This document shows positions 52,920 through 62,137 of a DNA stretch of 64,000 bases, in pieces (the first letter of the stretch is position 1; each line of letters opens with the position of its first letter). Under the pieces are notes generated by a model. The model did no database searches and had not been told where the DNA came from. It worked only from the letters and a program-made list of their open reading frames with translations. The translations under genes were made by a program, and so were the position numbers. The DNA is from CAZAQK01 sp964535825 (GTDB taxonomy: Bacteria > Pseudomonadota > Alphaproteobacteria > Rickettsiales > SXRF01): contig CAZHUC010000002.1 of NCBI GenBank assembly GCA_964535825.1, forward strand, positions 248,001-312,000, read 5' to 3'.

Positions 52920-53929
52920 CGTAACTGCGTGATCTGCATAAGTTTCCGGCTGCTGGCAGAAAATGCCGGCATGTCGGATGACTTCGACGCAAGTTCCGCA
53001 TCGATGAGTATCCTGAGTGCCTTGACTATCTGGTCAAGTTTCCAGTTCTGCAAGTGCCGCACCATCACAGGCACGTTTTTATAGAATACAGGCGGCCTGA
53101 GAGACTTAATCAGGGTCTCGGCATCCTTACCCTTATCCAACTCGATTCTTAAGCTATAAAGCCTGTTAAAATAACGCTGCAAAGAACGCAGGTAAGGCAC
53201 AGGGGAGGGGTTCTCCCTGATCTGCACCTGCAATACATGATCGAGCTGTTGCAAATACCTGTCTGCCAGCGCATGCACCACATCATCCAGCTCGACATCA
53301 CGGTTATAATCAATGAGCAAACGCGCATCCTCTAAACTGATACGCTTTGAATCTCCCGCGTACAACACCAGTTTTCCAAGCTCTTGCTGCGTAACATAAC
53401 GGTCATTACCCAGTTGCTGAATAAGATGCTGGATAACGCCTTCCTCCGCGATGATGGATTCATCTGCAAAATGCTTCTGGATAAGCTGCTGGATATCACG
53501 CGCCTCATCATGATAGCAGGGCAGGGAGGCGGCGTTGGTTGCCTTCTCGAACCATGCACGCAATGAAGAGCGCGAGCCCAGATCATCGCCCGCGATCAAT
53601 AAGAACACGCCATCATGAAAGAATTCGGCTGCCGCCTCTATAATACTGGTGAGCTTATCGGTCGCACCGCGGATGAACACCACACGCTTATCCGCCAGCA
53701 TATGTACGGTACGCAATTCATCGGCAAGCAGCGCCGGATCTTCCATGATGTGCGGCATGTCCAATTCCGCCATCGCGAAAGAATCGGCATTATCACCAAG
53801 GAACGTTTTACACAACAGCTTGCAGCGCTCACGCACAAGGCCAGAATCCGGGCCATATACAAGGCACGCGCGGTATTCCTTACCAGGCGTCTTTAGGAAC
53901 GGCTCTATCGTTTTGTATGTAAGTTTCAT
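52916..53929 (-). CDS. holA: DNA polymerase III delta subunit
   Basis: HolA opens the sliding clamp within the clamp loader. The 337-residue product has the family start KLTYKTIEPFLKTPGKEYRACLVYGPDSGLV (given by residues 2-32), an AAA+-like N-terminal domain and the helical collar domain at the C-terminus (about 215-337). It follows lptE with a 50-nt overlap, an alphaproteobacterial order leuS-lptE-holA. Confidence 0.92.
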   Translation of the reverse strand: MKLTYKTIEPFLKTPGKEYRACLVYGPDSGLVRERCKLLCKTFLGDNADSFAMAELDMPHIMEDPALLADELRTVHMLADKRVVFIRGATDKLTSIIEAAAEFFHDGVFLLIAGDDLGSRSSLRAWFEKATNAASLPCYHDEARDIQQLIQKHFADESIIAEEGVIQHLIQQLGNDRYVTQQELGKLVLYAGDSKRISLEDARLLIDYNRDVELDDVVHALADRYLQQLDHVLQVQIRENPSPVPYLRSLQRYFNRLYSLRIELDKGKDAETLIKSLRPPVFYKNVPVMVRHLQNWKLDQIVKALRILIDAELASKSSDMPAFSASSRKLMQITQLR

Positions 53930-54470
53930 GCTTCACCGTGTCTTTCGGAAGTTCTTTTACAGGTGGACGCTGGCCATTCAAATACGGCGCCAAACGCTGA
54001 CGGAAATTTTCACTCAGCTCAGTGACACCGCGTTTAATGGCATCTTCTTTCGATACATAGGTAGAGAAATACGCGTTGGTCAGGTTGTTATAACTACTTA
54101 CCTGACGCAGGCTACCATTGGCGATCACGTTATCCGTACCATATTCCTTAAGTGAATAGGTGGAATCCAGATACAGGTTGTAACGGGAGATCGTACCATC
54201 CTGTGCTACACCGATCGCAGATTCGGTACTGGTAAGCGACACATGCAAACTATACGCCGGATTGGCGGGCACTTTGCCATTCGGGTTTAGTTTATCTTCA
54301 AGATCGGTGCGGAACTGTTGTGCCATACGGCCTTCACCGCTTACTTTTTCTACATACACACCCGCCAGCGATGTCGTGGCTTTGTTCGTCTTGCTATACA
54401 TGGGCTGGAAGCCACATGCCGCAAGCAGGAACATACAAAAAGCGGGGAATATTCTAGCTGGCAACGACAT
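53880..54470 (-). CDS. lptE: LPS-assembly lipoprotein LptE
   Basis: LptE plugs the LptD barrel at the outer membrane. The 196-residue product has a lipoprotein signal with lipobox LLAAC (Cys19), then GFQPMYSK, the usual start of alphaproteobacterial LptE, and strands ending at about 165. It overlaps leuS by 17 nt and holA by 50 nt. Its partner lptD is 28 kb upstream. Confidence 0.88.
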   Translation of the reverse strand: MSLPARIFPAFCMFLLAACGFQPMYSKTNKATTSLAGVYVEKVSGEGRMAQQFRTDLEDKLNPNGKVPANPAYSLHVSLTSTESAIGVAQDGTISRYNLYLDSTYSLKEYGTDNVIANGSLRQVSSYNNLTNAYFSTYVSKEDAIKRGVTELSENFRQRLAPYLNGQRPPVKELPKDTVKHETYIQNDRAVPKDAW

Positions 54471-57045
54471 TCACGATCCTGTTCGGTACGACGATAACCT
54501 TGTTGATCTTCTTGTCCTTCAATGCATCACGAACAGTATCCAGCTGCAAGACTTTTTCTTCTGCAGCCGCCTTATCCATATCTTTTGGAAGTTGCAGGGT
54601 CGTACGTGTCTTGCCGTTAATCTGGATGGCGATGGTGACTTCATCATCAGCAACAAAGGCCGGATCGAACGATGGCCATGCACGTTCAGCAAGTGTGTCC
54701 TTGTGACCCAATGCCTGCCACGCCTCTTCTGCGATGTGCGGCATGAAAGGCTGGATGAGGTGGATGGCCGCTGAAATCGCTTCATGCATCGCAAAGGCTG
54801 AAGCATCATCGCCTACGGTCATGGTCTCAAGCAGGTTAGTGAGCTCACGGATACGAGCGATCGCTTTGTTGAAATGGAAACGCTCGACATCCTCGCCCAC
54901 GGCCTTGATAGTTTTGTGTGCTGCGCGTAACGCCTGCTTCGGCAAATAACCCTTCTCTTCATTCGCCATTATAGCGCGCGTAAGAGCAGTGTTGTCGTAT
55001 TTACGGCCGAAGGTGGCGGCGTGGGTCATTGCCAACTTCCAGACACGGTTTATATAGCGCCACGCGCCTTCTATACCGGCATCTGTCCATTCAAGGTCGC
55101 GATCCGGTGGAGAATCAGAGAGCATGAACAAACGGGCCGCATCCGTGCCATAGCTATCCATGATGTGGCGTGGATCGACCGTATTCTTTTTAGACTTGCT
55201 CATCTTCTCGATACGGCCAACGGTCACCGGTTTGCCGGTTGCGATCTCTACGATCTTAGCATCGCGATTCTCGATCTCTTCTGGCGAGAGCCATTTATCT
55301 TCCGTGCTTTTATACGTCTCGTGGCAGATCATGCCTTGTGTTTCCAGACGCTTGAACGGCTCTTTGATATTCATCAATCCACACGCGGTAAGAGCGCGGC
55401 AGAAGAAGCGTGAGTAGAGCAGATGCAGCACCGCATGTTCGATACCACCGATATAGCAATCCACCGGCAGCCACTTTGAAACAGCAGAAGACTCCAGCGG
55501 ATTCGCAGATGGCAAGGTAGCATAACGCGCGAAGTACCATGAGGATTCAAAGAACGTATCGAATGTATCGGTTTCACGACGCGCCGCCTTGCCGCAGGTC
55601 GGGCAGTTCACATGCTTCCATGTCGGGTGATGATCGAGCGGATTGCCAGGTTTATCGAAGGTTACATCGCGTGGTAATTCAACCGGCAGATCTTTTGCCG
55701 GCACAGGAACAACGCCACACACTTCACAGTGAATGATAGGGATGGGGCAGCCCCAGTAACGCTGACGCGAAACACCCCAATCGCGCAGGCGGTAATTTAT
55801 TTTTGCTGTTCCGCAGCCCACTTTTTCCAGAGCTTCGATGGCGCGCTTTTTGGCATCTTCAACCGAGAGTCCGTTTAAGAAATCAGAATTGATGAGTTCA
55901 CCATTACCGGTATAGGCTTCCTTCAGTGGCTCAGCACCGCCGCTTACAACAGGCAGGATTGGTAGTTTATATTTCGTGGCAAAATCAAAATCGCGCTGGT
56001 CGTGGGCAGGGCAGCCGAATATTGCCCCCGTGCCGTAATCCATCAGCACGAAATTAGCAACGAACAATGGCACTTCACGCCCATCGAACGGATGCGCGAT
56101 CGTAAGGCCGGTATCGAAACCTTTTTTCTCGGCTTTTTCGATGGCTTCTTCCGATGTGCCGATGCGTTTGCATTCATCGATAAAATCAGAGAGTTTCTTA
56201 TTTCCAGCTGCTAACGCTGTAGCCAACGGATGGCCGGCAGACATTGCGCAGAAGCTCATACCAAAGATAGTATCCGGGCGCGTGGTATATATCTCTAATA
56301 CATTCTCACTGCCTTTAGGGAGTGCGCCATTGATAGTGAGTGTAAGTGTTGCGCCTTGCGATTTGCCGATCCATTTGTCCTGCATGATGCGGACCTTTTC
56401 TGGCCATTCCTTGAGGCCTTCAAGGCCTGCCAAGAGATCATCCGAGAAGTCAGAAATCCGTAAGAACCATTGCGATAGTTTACGGCGCTCCACCAGTGCA
56501 CCAGAGCGCCAGCCGCGGCCATCCACCACTTGTTCATTGGCAAGCACGGTATTATCTACCGGATCCCAGTTCACCTCTGCTTCTTTGCGATAGGCAAGGC
56601 CAGCTTCAAGGAACTTAAGGAAGAATGCCTGCTCATGTTTGTAATATTCTGGCAAACAGGTAGCCACCTCGCGTGACCAGTCATATGACAGGCCGCACTT
56701 CTTGAGTTGCTCACGCATGGTGGCGATGTTGGCAAGCGTCCAGTCGGCCGGGTGTGATCTATTTTGGATAGCCGCATTCTCCGCTGGCAGGCCGAATGCA
56801 TCCCAACCCATGGGATGCAGCACATTAAAACCCTGTGCTCGCTTTACGCGCGCGACCACATCACCAAGGGTGTAATTGCGCACATGCCCCATATGGATGT
56901 TCCCTGAAGGATAGGGGAACATCTCAAGCACATAGTATTTGGGCTTGTCGCTTTTGTCAGAAACAGCGAAGGTATTTTTTTCCTGCCAGTAACGCTGCCA
57001 TTTGGCTTCCGACTCGCGAAAATTATAGCGTGTCGTATCGTTCAT
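54454..57045 (-). CDS. leuS: Leucyl-tRNA synthetase
   Basis: LeuS charges tRNA-Leu. The 863-residue length is usual. It has the class I signature HMGH (51-54) in FPYPSGNIHMGHVRN, the CP1 editing domain (about 220-420, with the threonine-rich TTRPDTIFGMSF), and the KMSKSKKNT loop near residue 620, then the anticodon-binding and C-terminal domains (DEVTIAIQINGKTRTTLQ). It leads into lptE-holA and overlaps the DUF3576 gene by 4 nt. Confidence 0.98.
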   Translation of the reverse strand: MNDTTRYNFRESEAKWQRYWQEKNTFAVSDKSDKPKYYVLEMFPYPSGNIHMGHVRNYTLGDVVARVKRAQGFNVLHPMGWDAFGLPAENAAIQNRSHPADWTLANIATMREQLKKCGLSYDWSREVATCLPEYYKHEQAFFLKFLEAGLAYRKEAEVNWDPVDNTVLANEQVVDGRGWRSGALVERRKLSQWFLRISDFSDDLLAGLEGLKEWPEKVRIMQDKWIGKSQGATLTLTINGALPKGSENVLEIYTTRPDTIFGMSFCAMSAGHPLATALAAGNKKLSDFIDECKRIGTSEEAIEKAEKKGFDTGLTIAHPFDGREVPLFVANFVLMDYGTGAIFGCPAHDQRDFDFATKYKLPILPVVSGGAEPLKEAYTGNGELINSDFLNGLSVEDAKKRAIEALEKVGCGTAKINYRLRDWGVSRQRYWGCPIPIIHCEVCGVVPVPAKDLPVELPRDVTFDKPGNPLDHHPTWKHVNCPTCGKAARRETDTFDTFFESSWYFARYATLPSANPLESSAVSKWLPVDCYIGGIEHAVLHLLYSRFFCRALTACGLMNIKEPFKRLETQGMICHETYKSTEDKWLSPEEIENRDAKIVEIATGKPVTVGRIEKMSKSKKNTVDPRHIMDSYGTDAARLFMLSDSPPDRDLEWTDAGIEGAWRYINRVWKLAMTHAATFGRKYDNTALTRAIMANEEKGYLPKQALRAAHKTIKAVGEDVERFHFNKAIARIRELTNLLETMTVGDDASAFAMHEAISAAIHLIQPFMPHIAEEAWQALGHKDTLAERAWPSFDPAFVADDEVTIAIQINGKTRTTLQLPKDMDKAAAEEKVLQLDTVRDALKDKKINKVIVVPNRIVNVVAS

Positions 57046-57548
57046 TTCTTTATCTGGTCAACGCGTAACTGACGCGCACGGGTAAGAATAGTATCCTCCA
57101 ATGTACGCGCTAATTTTTCATCTACTTGCTGATCTTGCCAGCCAGAACCGGTCTTTTTTTGCTTGAACAGGGTAATTTTTACGCCGTCGGCGCGCAATGT
57201 CTTATCCAAGATAAGCGCGTTCACCTTAAAGCGTTCGCCTGGTGTTTTCGGATCTTCATACCAGTCCGTGATAATGACACCACCGAACGGATCGGCTGAT
57301 ACCAGCGGCATGAAAGAAAGTGTATCAAGTGTCGCGCGCCATAAGAAACTGTTCACCCCAAGCGGTGAGTTGGATTCATCACTTTTCTTGCCACCAGAGA
57401 GTATAACGCCGTCTTCCCCGGTCAGTTTGCCACGGTCAGCACGACGAGCCTCCTCGGCATCCATAGGGTTGCCGGCAGCATCCGTTTTTACACCAGAACA
57501 CGCTGTAATGATCAATAGCGGGAAAAGCAGTAAAAAGCGTTTTTTCAT
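57042..57548 (-). CDS. DUF3576 lipoprotein
   Basis: ATG 57548 gives 168 residues; a GTG 12 nt upstream is an alternative. A lipoprotein signal ends at lipobox IITAC, lipidated Cys17. The DUF3576 region contains LGVNSFLWRATLDTLSFMPL and ADPFGGVIITDWYED. Family members are confined largely to alphaproteobacteria and usually precede leuS, as here (4-nt overlap). Function unknown. Confidence 0.88.
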   Translation of the reverse strand: MKKRFLLLFPLLIITACSGVKTDAAGNPMDAEEARRADRGKLTGEDGVILSGGKKSDESNSPLGVNSFLWRATLDTLSFMPLVSADPFGGVIITDWYEDPKTPGERFKVNALILDKTLRADGVKITLFKQKKTGSGWQDQQVDEKLARTLEDTILTRARQLRVDQIKK

Positions 57549-57597
57549 AGTATCCGACACCTCTAGTTACATTGCTAACGGGAGACGCATACTACAC

Positions 57598-57628
57598 AAA
57601 GAAAAAGGGCGGTGCAAGCACCGCCCTT
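57598..57628 (-). terminator. Intrinsic terminator of the porin gene
   Basis: AAGGGCGGTGC (57605-57615) and GCACCGCCCTT (57618-57628) form a perfect 11-bp stem with a very short loop. On the minus strand the stem is followed by TTTCTTT. It sits 25 nt after the porin stop. Confidence 0.92.
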
Positions 57629-57652
57629 AATCCGACTTAACTTACTTTCAAA

Positions 57653-58792
57653 TTAGAAAGCGAGCTGTGAACCAACGATGAATACAGTGCCATCGTTGTC
57701 GTTAGCAAGACCGGTACCATCTTCGTCGATATCGAAGAAGCTAACTTCAGCATATGGCGTGAAGCCAGGTGCCAGTTTGTAGTCAACGCCGAATGACAGG
57801 TTGTCAAATTCGTTGTCTACGTTAGCAACTTCGTATGTGCTGGCGAGATAGGTTACGCTCGCGCCCCATGGGCCGTATTCGTAAGAACCACCAACAGTCC
57901 AGAAGTGGCGATCTTCGTTAGCAGAAGAGGTCGCTTTGGTAGCAAGACTGTCGTTCCAGTCACCATAAGAACCGGCAACTTTGAAGCCCATGAATGCGAG
58001 CTCAGCACCTGCTTGCCAGGTACGGAGATCTTCTTGGGTGTTGTCTTCAGCACTGCCCCATTCACCGGTACCACCGAGGCGGATGCCGATCTGGTCAAAT
58101 TTACCTTCCCAGTTAGCAGCCCAGAGGAACACGCTTTCAGCTTCACCAGTGTCGTTATCAGAACGGGTAACCGCCTGAGCGCGATCTGTGGTGTCAAACA
58201 GGTAGCTTACGCCAGCCTGGAAGCCAGAGAAACGTGGGGTGTAGTAAGAGATCTTGCTGAGGTTTTCAGAAGATTCGTGACCAGCAACCAGAGAAGTAAC
58301 TGAACCGTGATCCAGAACCAGATCAGGAGTTGCGATCATGCCAGATGGCGTGCCAACAGCGATACCGAAATAACGGAAATCACCATCGATACCACCGGTA
58401 GCGCGAGCGAGACCAGAAGCATCGATCTTCATGGTTTTGCTTACGCCGAGATCAGAACCACCTTGTACGCGACCCCATGCACCTTCCATATACAGGTAGG
58501 TACGAGCAGCGTTGGTGCCTTGAGTATCAACGTCATCTTCAACGTCGGTTTCAAGGATGATCTGACCACCATAACGAAGGCCGTTATCAGCAACGCCATC
58601 GATATTGAAAGACAGTTCAGTATCGTTGCGGAATGCACCAGAGCGTTCGTTGGCATCGTTATCTTCGCTAACGAAACCCGCCTGGAAATCAGCCACACCG
58701 CCAAGTGTTACCTTTGGCGTCTCAGCGGAAGCAACACCTGCGAGCAGGGCAGCACCGACGAGCGTGGTAGTACCGAGAAGAATTTTTTTCAT
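57653..58792 (-). CDS. Outer-membrane porin
   Basis: The 379-residue product has a signal peptide cleaved after residue 23 (GVASA-ETP), then amphipathic strands typical of a 16-strand trimeric porin, with YGGQIILETDVEDD, GRVQGGSDLGV and a C-terminal Phe (VGSQLAF) recognised by the Bam complex. It has an AAGGGA ribosome-binding site and its own terminator, fitting a highly expressed single-gene unit. Acidic surface loops dominate the predicted exposed parts. Substrate selectivity is unknown. Confidence 0.93.
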   Translation of the reverse strand: MKKILLGTTTLVGAALLAGVASAETPKVTLGGVADFQAGFVSEDNDANERSGAFRNDTELSFNIDGVADNGLRYGGQIILETDVEDDVDTQGTNAARTYLYMEGAWGRVQGGSDLGVSKTMKIDASGLARATGGIDGDFRYFGIAVGTPSGMIATPDLVLDHGSVTSLVAGHESSENLSKISYYTPRFSGFQAGVSYLFDTTDRAQAVTRSDNDTGEAESVFLWAANWEGKFDQIGIRLGGTGEWGSAEDNTQEDLRTWQAGAELAFMGFKVAGSYGDWNDSLATKATSSANEDRHFWTVGGSYEYGPWGASVTYLASTYEVANVDNEFDNLSFGVDYKLAPGFTPYAEVSFFDIDEDGTGLANDNDGTVFIVGSQLAF

Positions 58793-58946
58793 AATATTTT
58801 CCCTTTAGAGTTAAAATAGTGACTTGGTTAAAAGACACTCTTAGGATACACGAGAGAAAAACGACCCCCGTGCATTTACCTTGGACAGTTATTGTTCAAA
58901 CAAAATGCCCTTGCAAGCTGTAACGGCCTATACAAGAGTAAAACGG

Positions 58947-59008
58947 GGTGTTTTCACTCTTTCTGTTGCAATATGGCAACAAAACAGGGTGAAAACCCGC
59001 TATTTTTT
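58947..59008 (+). other. Long hairpin with T run; possible small-RNA terminator
   Basis: Outer arms GTTTTCAC (58950-58957) and GTGAAAAC (58989-58996) enclose inner arms TGTTGC (58964-58969) and GCAACA (58976-58981). Six T residues follow at 59003-59008. The stem lies in the 256-bp gap between the divergent porin and yggS genes, with no plus-strand gene upstream, so it could end a small RNA or act in the yggS leader. Confidence 0.45.
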
Positions 59009-59048
59009 AAGGATTTTTTAATAAGAAACCGACTGAAAAGCACCCGTT

Positions 59049-59717
59049 ATGACCCTTGCAAGCAAACTTGCCGATATTCAAAGCAACATTAGAAAAGTCA
59101 ATAATAACAATATATTGCAAGACATATCTCCGCGCATCATGGGAGTCAGCAAAGGGCAGGATGCGTCCGTCATCCTTGATGCCATTGAACTGGGCATCAC
59201 CTGTTTCGGAGAAAATCGTGTTCAGGAGGCCTCAGAGAAGTGGCTGAGCCTCAAAAAAGACCACCCGGCGGTTGAATTACACCTGATCGGGCCGTTGCAA
59301 ACCAACAAGGTAAAACAAGCCCTCGGATTGTTCGATGTCATTGAAACCCTTGACAGACCTAAGTTAGCCGAGGAAATCGCCAGGCACTATGTTAACGCTC
59401 CATCTGTTGTGACAACTCAGTTTCTCATACAGGTCAATACAGGGGAAGAGCCACAAAAAGCAGGGATTTTCCCCAAGGATGCCGATGGATTTATCGGCTA
59501 TTGCCGGAGCACGCTGAAACTGCCAGTGACAGGACTGATGTGCATCCCGCCCGCAGAGGATGTGCCCGCACCACATTTCGCGCTGCTGCGAGACATTGCC
59601 AGACGCAACGGATTACATGAACTCAGCATGGGCATGAGCGATGATTACGAAGTGGCTGTCCGCATGGGTGCAACCCGTATCAGGCTGGGCCGGGTATTAT
59701 TCGGGGAACGTAATTAA
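59049..59717 (+). CDS. yggS: YggS-family pyridoxal phosphate homeostasis protein
   Basis: This 222-residue PLP-binding TIM-barrel protein has no known catalysis and helps maintain the B6 pool. The PLP lysine is Lys35 in MGVSKGQ. Later elements FGENRVQEASEKW, HLIGPLQTNKVK and LSMGMSDDYEVAVRMGATRIRLGRVLFG (given by positions about 194-221) are conserved. No strong ribosome-binding site is visible. Its stop shares TTAA with the convergent gene. Confidence 0.94.
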   Translation: MTLASKLADIQSNIRKVNNNNILQDISPRIMGVSKGQDASVILDAIELGITCFGENRVQEASEKWLSLKKDHPAVELHLIGPLQTNKVKQALGLFDVIETLDRPKLAEEIARHYVNAPSVVTTQFLIQVNTGEEPQKAGIFPKDADGFIGYCRSTLKLPVTGLMCIPPAEDVPAPHFALLRDIARRNGLHELSMGMSDDYEVAVRMGATRIRLGRVLFGERN

Positions 59718-60142
59718 CTGAAGATGCTTTGTGATTTTAGGTAGGCTTCCTGACCGCGGCGAATGGATGCGGGCGAAGGAGTCGCGTTGCTCGCGAATTC
59801 TGTTTCTTTCGCTTCACCGTCGAACATCGCAAGCACATGGCCGCCAACATCTTTTCCGCTGGTCTGTTCGATGATGGAATTCATTAAAGCGACTGCGAAT
59901 CCGATCGGACCACCTAGCAGCGCACCACCAGCGAGCCGTGCTGCTGTGGAAATACCATCATCCGTTGCTTCACGATACAGCGTGGAGACCACAGGCAATT
60001 GCTGGAAGGGGTTGATAATATCCAGAAGATCGCTGAAGGTGAACCCGTCCTCACCCCAGAAGGAATCACCGTCATCTGCTTTGGCCACAGGTTTTTCCTG
60101 TGGTAGCGGATTAATGGTTAGTTGTAGTGGCGTCGCTTCCAT
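59714..60142 (-). CDS. Conserved alphaproteobacterial protein of unknown function
   Basis: ATG 60142, preceded by GGGAG at 5 nt, gives 142 residues; a longer frame to 60181 is not supported. A typical segment is FTFSDLLDIINPFQQLPVVSTLYREATDD, followed by a glycine-rich hydrophobic stretch AARLAGGALLGGPIGFAVAL (given by about residues 69-88), which may be a membrane-associated helix. Similar proteins are seen across alphaproteobacteria, without a function. It lies 150 bp downstream of atpC. Confidence 0.75.
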   Translation of the reverse strand: MEATPLQLTINPLPQEKPVAKADDGDSFWGEDGFTFSDLLDIINPFQQLPVVSTLYREATDDGISTAARLAGGALLGGPIGFAVALMNSIIEQTSGKDVGGHVLAMFDGEAKETEFASNATPSPASIRRGQEAYLKSQSIFS

Positions 60143-60195
60143 GGTCACTCCCTGCCATGATGGCAGCAAGAACCATACCATTTCTCATGCCGCCC

Positions 60196-60217
60196 GCGAA
60201 ATACTCCTGTATTTCGC
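60196..60217. repeat. Tetraloop hairpin A downstream of atpC
   Basis: GCGAAATAC (60196-60204) and GTATTTCGC (60209-60217) form a perfect 9-bp stem with a TCCT loop. No T run follows on either strand, so a terminator function is uncertain. Confidence 0.6.
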
Positions 60218-60254
60218 ATGGCTTAGCGCTCAGGGCTGATTCGCTCGTTTTATG

Positions 60255-60274
60255 CGATTTGCAGAAGCAAATCG
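60255..60274. repeat. Tetraloop hairpin B downstream of atpC
   Basis: CGATTTGC (60255-60262) and GCAAATCG (60267-60274) form a perfect 8-bp stem with an AGAA loop, 17 nt after the atpC stop on the minus strand. Together with hairpin A it may mark the end of the ATP synthase operon or stabilise its mRNA. Confidence 0.6.
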
Positions 60275-60291
60275 TGGAAATTACTAAAAAT

Positions 60292-60687
60292 TCAGGCGGC
60301 TTTAAGCGCCTCAGCGATGGTTTCTGCCATTACAAGCTGCTGGGAAGCAGCCTTTTTCTGGTCTTCGCTGATCGCAGCATCCATGGCAGATTTTGCCGCG
60401 TCGACACGAGCGGAAACATCAGCTGCATTCATACCGGAACAATCTTCCGCCACTTCTGCCAGAAGCGTTACGGAGTCAGGTGATACTTCCGCAAGACCGG
60501 AAAGCACCACGAAACGCTTCTGTTCACCACTGGCCAATTCAATATTCACCAATCCAGCCTTCAGTGTTGAAATGAAAGGCGCGTGTCCCGGGAGCACACC
60601 GAATACACCTTCTGTGCCTGGTGCATCCACCTGCGCAGCCTCGCCAGAGAAGAATATCTTTTCAGGAGTGATAAGTTGAACCTGCAT
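60292..60687 (-). CDS. atpC: ATP synthase F1 epsilon subunit
   Basis: AtpC is the epsilon subunit of the rotary shaft and regulates ATP hydrolysis. The 131-residue product has the N-terminal beta barrel (QVQLITPEKIFFSGEAAQVDAPG; GVLPGHAPFISTL) and a C-terminal helical hairpin (about 90-130). It is the last gene of the atp operon and starts 3 nt after atpD. Confidence 0.97.
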   Translation of the reverse strand: MQVQLITPEKIFFSGEAAQVDAPGTEGVFGVLPGHAPFISTLKAGLVNIELASGEQKRFVVLSGLAEVSPDSVTLLAEVAEDCSGMNAADVSARVDAAKSAMDAAISEDQKKAASQQLVMAETIAEALKAA

Positions 60688-60690
60688 GGG

Positions 60691-62115
60691 TTATGCCGCC
60701 TCTGCTGCCATTTTCTTTGCTTTAGCCACGGCTTCTTCAATGTCGCCAACCATGTAGAACGCAGATTCTGGCAGGTCATCATAGTCGCCGGCGCAAATGC
60801 CTTTGAAACCTTTGATGGTATCTTCGAGTGATACAAGTTTGCCCGGAGAGCCGGTGAAAATTTCCGCCACGTGGAATGGCTGGGAGAGGAAGCGCTGGAT
60901 CTTACGGGCGCGTGCCACCACCTGTTTATCTTCTTCCGACAACTCGTCCATACCAAGAATCGCGATGATGTCCTGAAGTGATTTGTAGGTCTGCAGAACG
61001 CGTTGTACTTCGCGCGCAACGGCGTAATGCTCTTCACCAACAACCTGTGGGTCAAGAACGCGGCTGGTTGAATCCAGAGGGTCTACCGCCGGATAAATAC
61101 CAAGCTCAGCGATCTGACGTGAAAGTACGGTCGTTGCGTCCAAGTGGGCAAATGATGTCGCTGGTGCAGGATCGGTCAAATCGTCGGCTGGTACATATAC
61201 AGCCTGTACAGAGGTGATCGAACCTTTTTTGGTAGAGGTAATGCGTTCCTGCATTTGCCCCATGTCGGTAGCCAGTGTTGGCTGGTAACCCACCGCTGAT
61301 GGAATACGGCCAAGAAGCGCAGATACTTCTGAACCTGCTTGTGTAAAGCGGAAGATGTTATCGACGAAGAAGAGTACGTCCTGACCTTCCTGGTCACGGA
61401 AATATTCGGCTTGTGTCAGACCCGTGAGCGCCACGCGAGCACGTGCTCCCGGAGGTTCATTCATCTGTCCGTATACGAGTGCCACTTTTGATTTGGTGAA
61501 ATCATCAAGGTTGATAACCTTGGATTCGATCATTTCGTGGTATAAATCGTTACCTTCGCGGGTACGTTCACCCACACCGGCGAATACGGAAAAACCACCG
61601 TGCGCTTTCGCGATGTTGTTGATGAGTTCCATGATGAGTACGGTTTTACCCACACCCGCACCACCGAACAGACCAATTTTACCACCTTTTGCGTAAGGAG
61701 CGAGAAGGTCTACCACTTTAATACCGGTCACGAGAATTTCGGTTTTGGTGGACTGGTCAACGAAATCCGGCGCTGGTGCATGGATTGGTGCAACCTGCTT
61801 GTTGCCGATATCGCCGCGTTCATCAATCGGCTCACCGATAACGTTCATGATGCGACCGAGCGTTTCGCGGCCAACAGGCACGGAAATGGGCGCACCGGTG
61901 TCGGTTACTTCCTGACCGCGTGTGAGGCCTTCGGTGGCGTCCATCGCGATGCAGCGCACTTCGGATTCACCGAGATGCTGTGCTACTTCGAGCACCAGGC
62001 GTTTGCCATCATTTTCTGTTTCAAGCGCGTTTAAGATCGCGGGCAGTTCGCCCGGAAATTTTACGTCGATTACCGCGCCGATAACCTGTGTGATGATACC
62101 TTTATTTTTAGACAT
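60691..62115 (-). CDS. atpD: ATP synthase F1 beta subunit
   Basis: AtpD is the catalytic subunit. The 474-residue product has the P-loop GGAGVGKTVL (151-160), FAGVGERTREGNDLYHEM, LFFVDNIFRFTQAGSEVSALLG-type Walker B region (given by position about 246-267), and the DELSEEDK C-terminal segment. It is preceded by atpG with a 22-bp gap containing AAGGAG. Confidence 0.99.
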   Translation of the reverse strand: MSKNKGIITQVIGAVIDVKFPGELPAILNALETENDGKRLVLEVAQHLGESEVRCIAMDATEGLTRGQEVTDTGAPISVPVGRETLGRIMNVIGEPIDERGDIGNKQVAPIHAPAPDFVDQSTKTEILVTGIKVVDLLAPYAKGGKIGLFGGAGVGKTVLIMELINNIAKAHGGFSVFAGVGERTREGNDLYHEMIESKVINLDDFTKSKVALVYGQMNEPPGARARVALTGLTQAEYFRDQEGQDVLFFVDNIFRFTQAGSEVSALLGRIPSAVGYQPTLATDMGQMQERITSTKKGSITSVQAVYVPADDLTDPAPATSFAHLDATTVLSRQIAELGIYPAVDPLDSTSRVLDPQVVGEEHYAVAREVQRVLQTYKSLQDIIAILGMDELSEEDKQVVARARKIQRFLSQPFHVAEIFTGSPGKLVSLEDTIKGFKGICAGDYDDLPESAFYMVGDIEEAVAKAKKMAAEAA

Positions 62116-62137
62116 TGCTTTCTCCTTACATTCTTTC

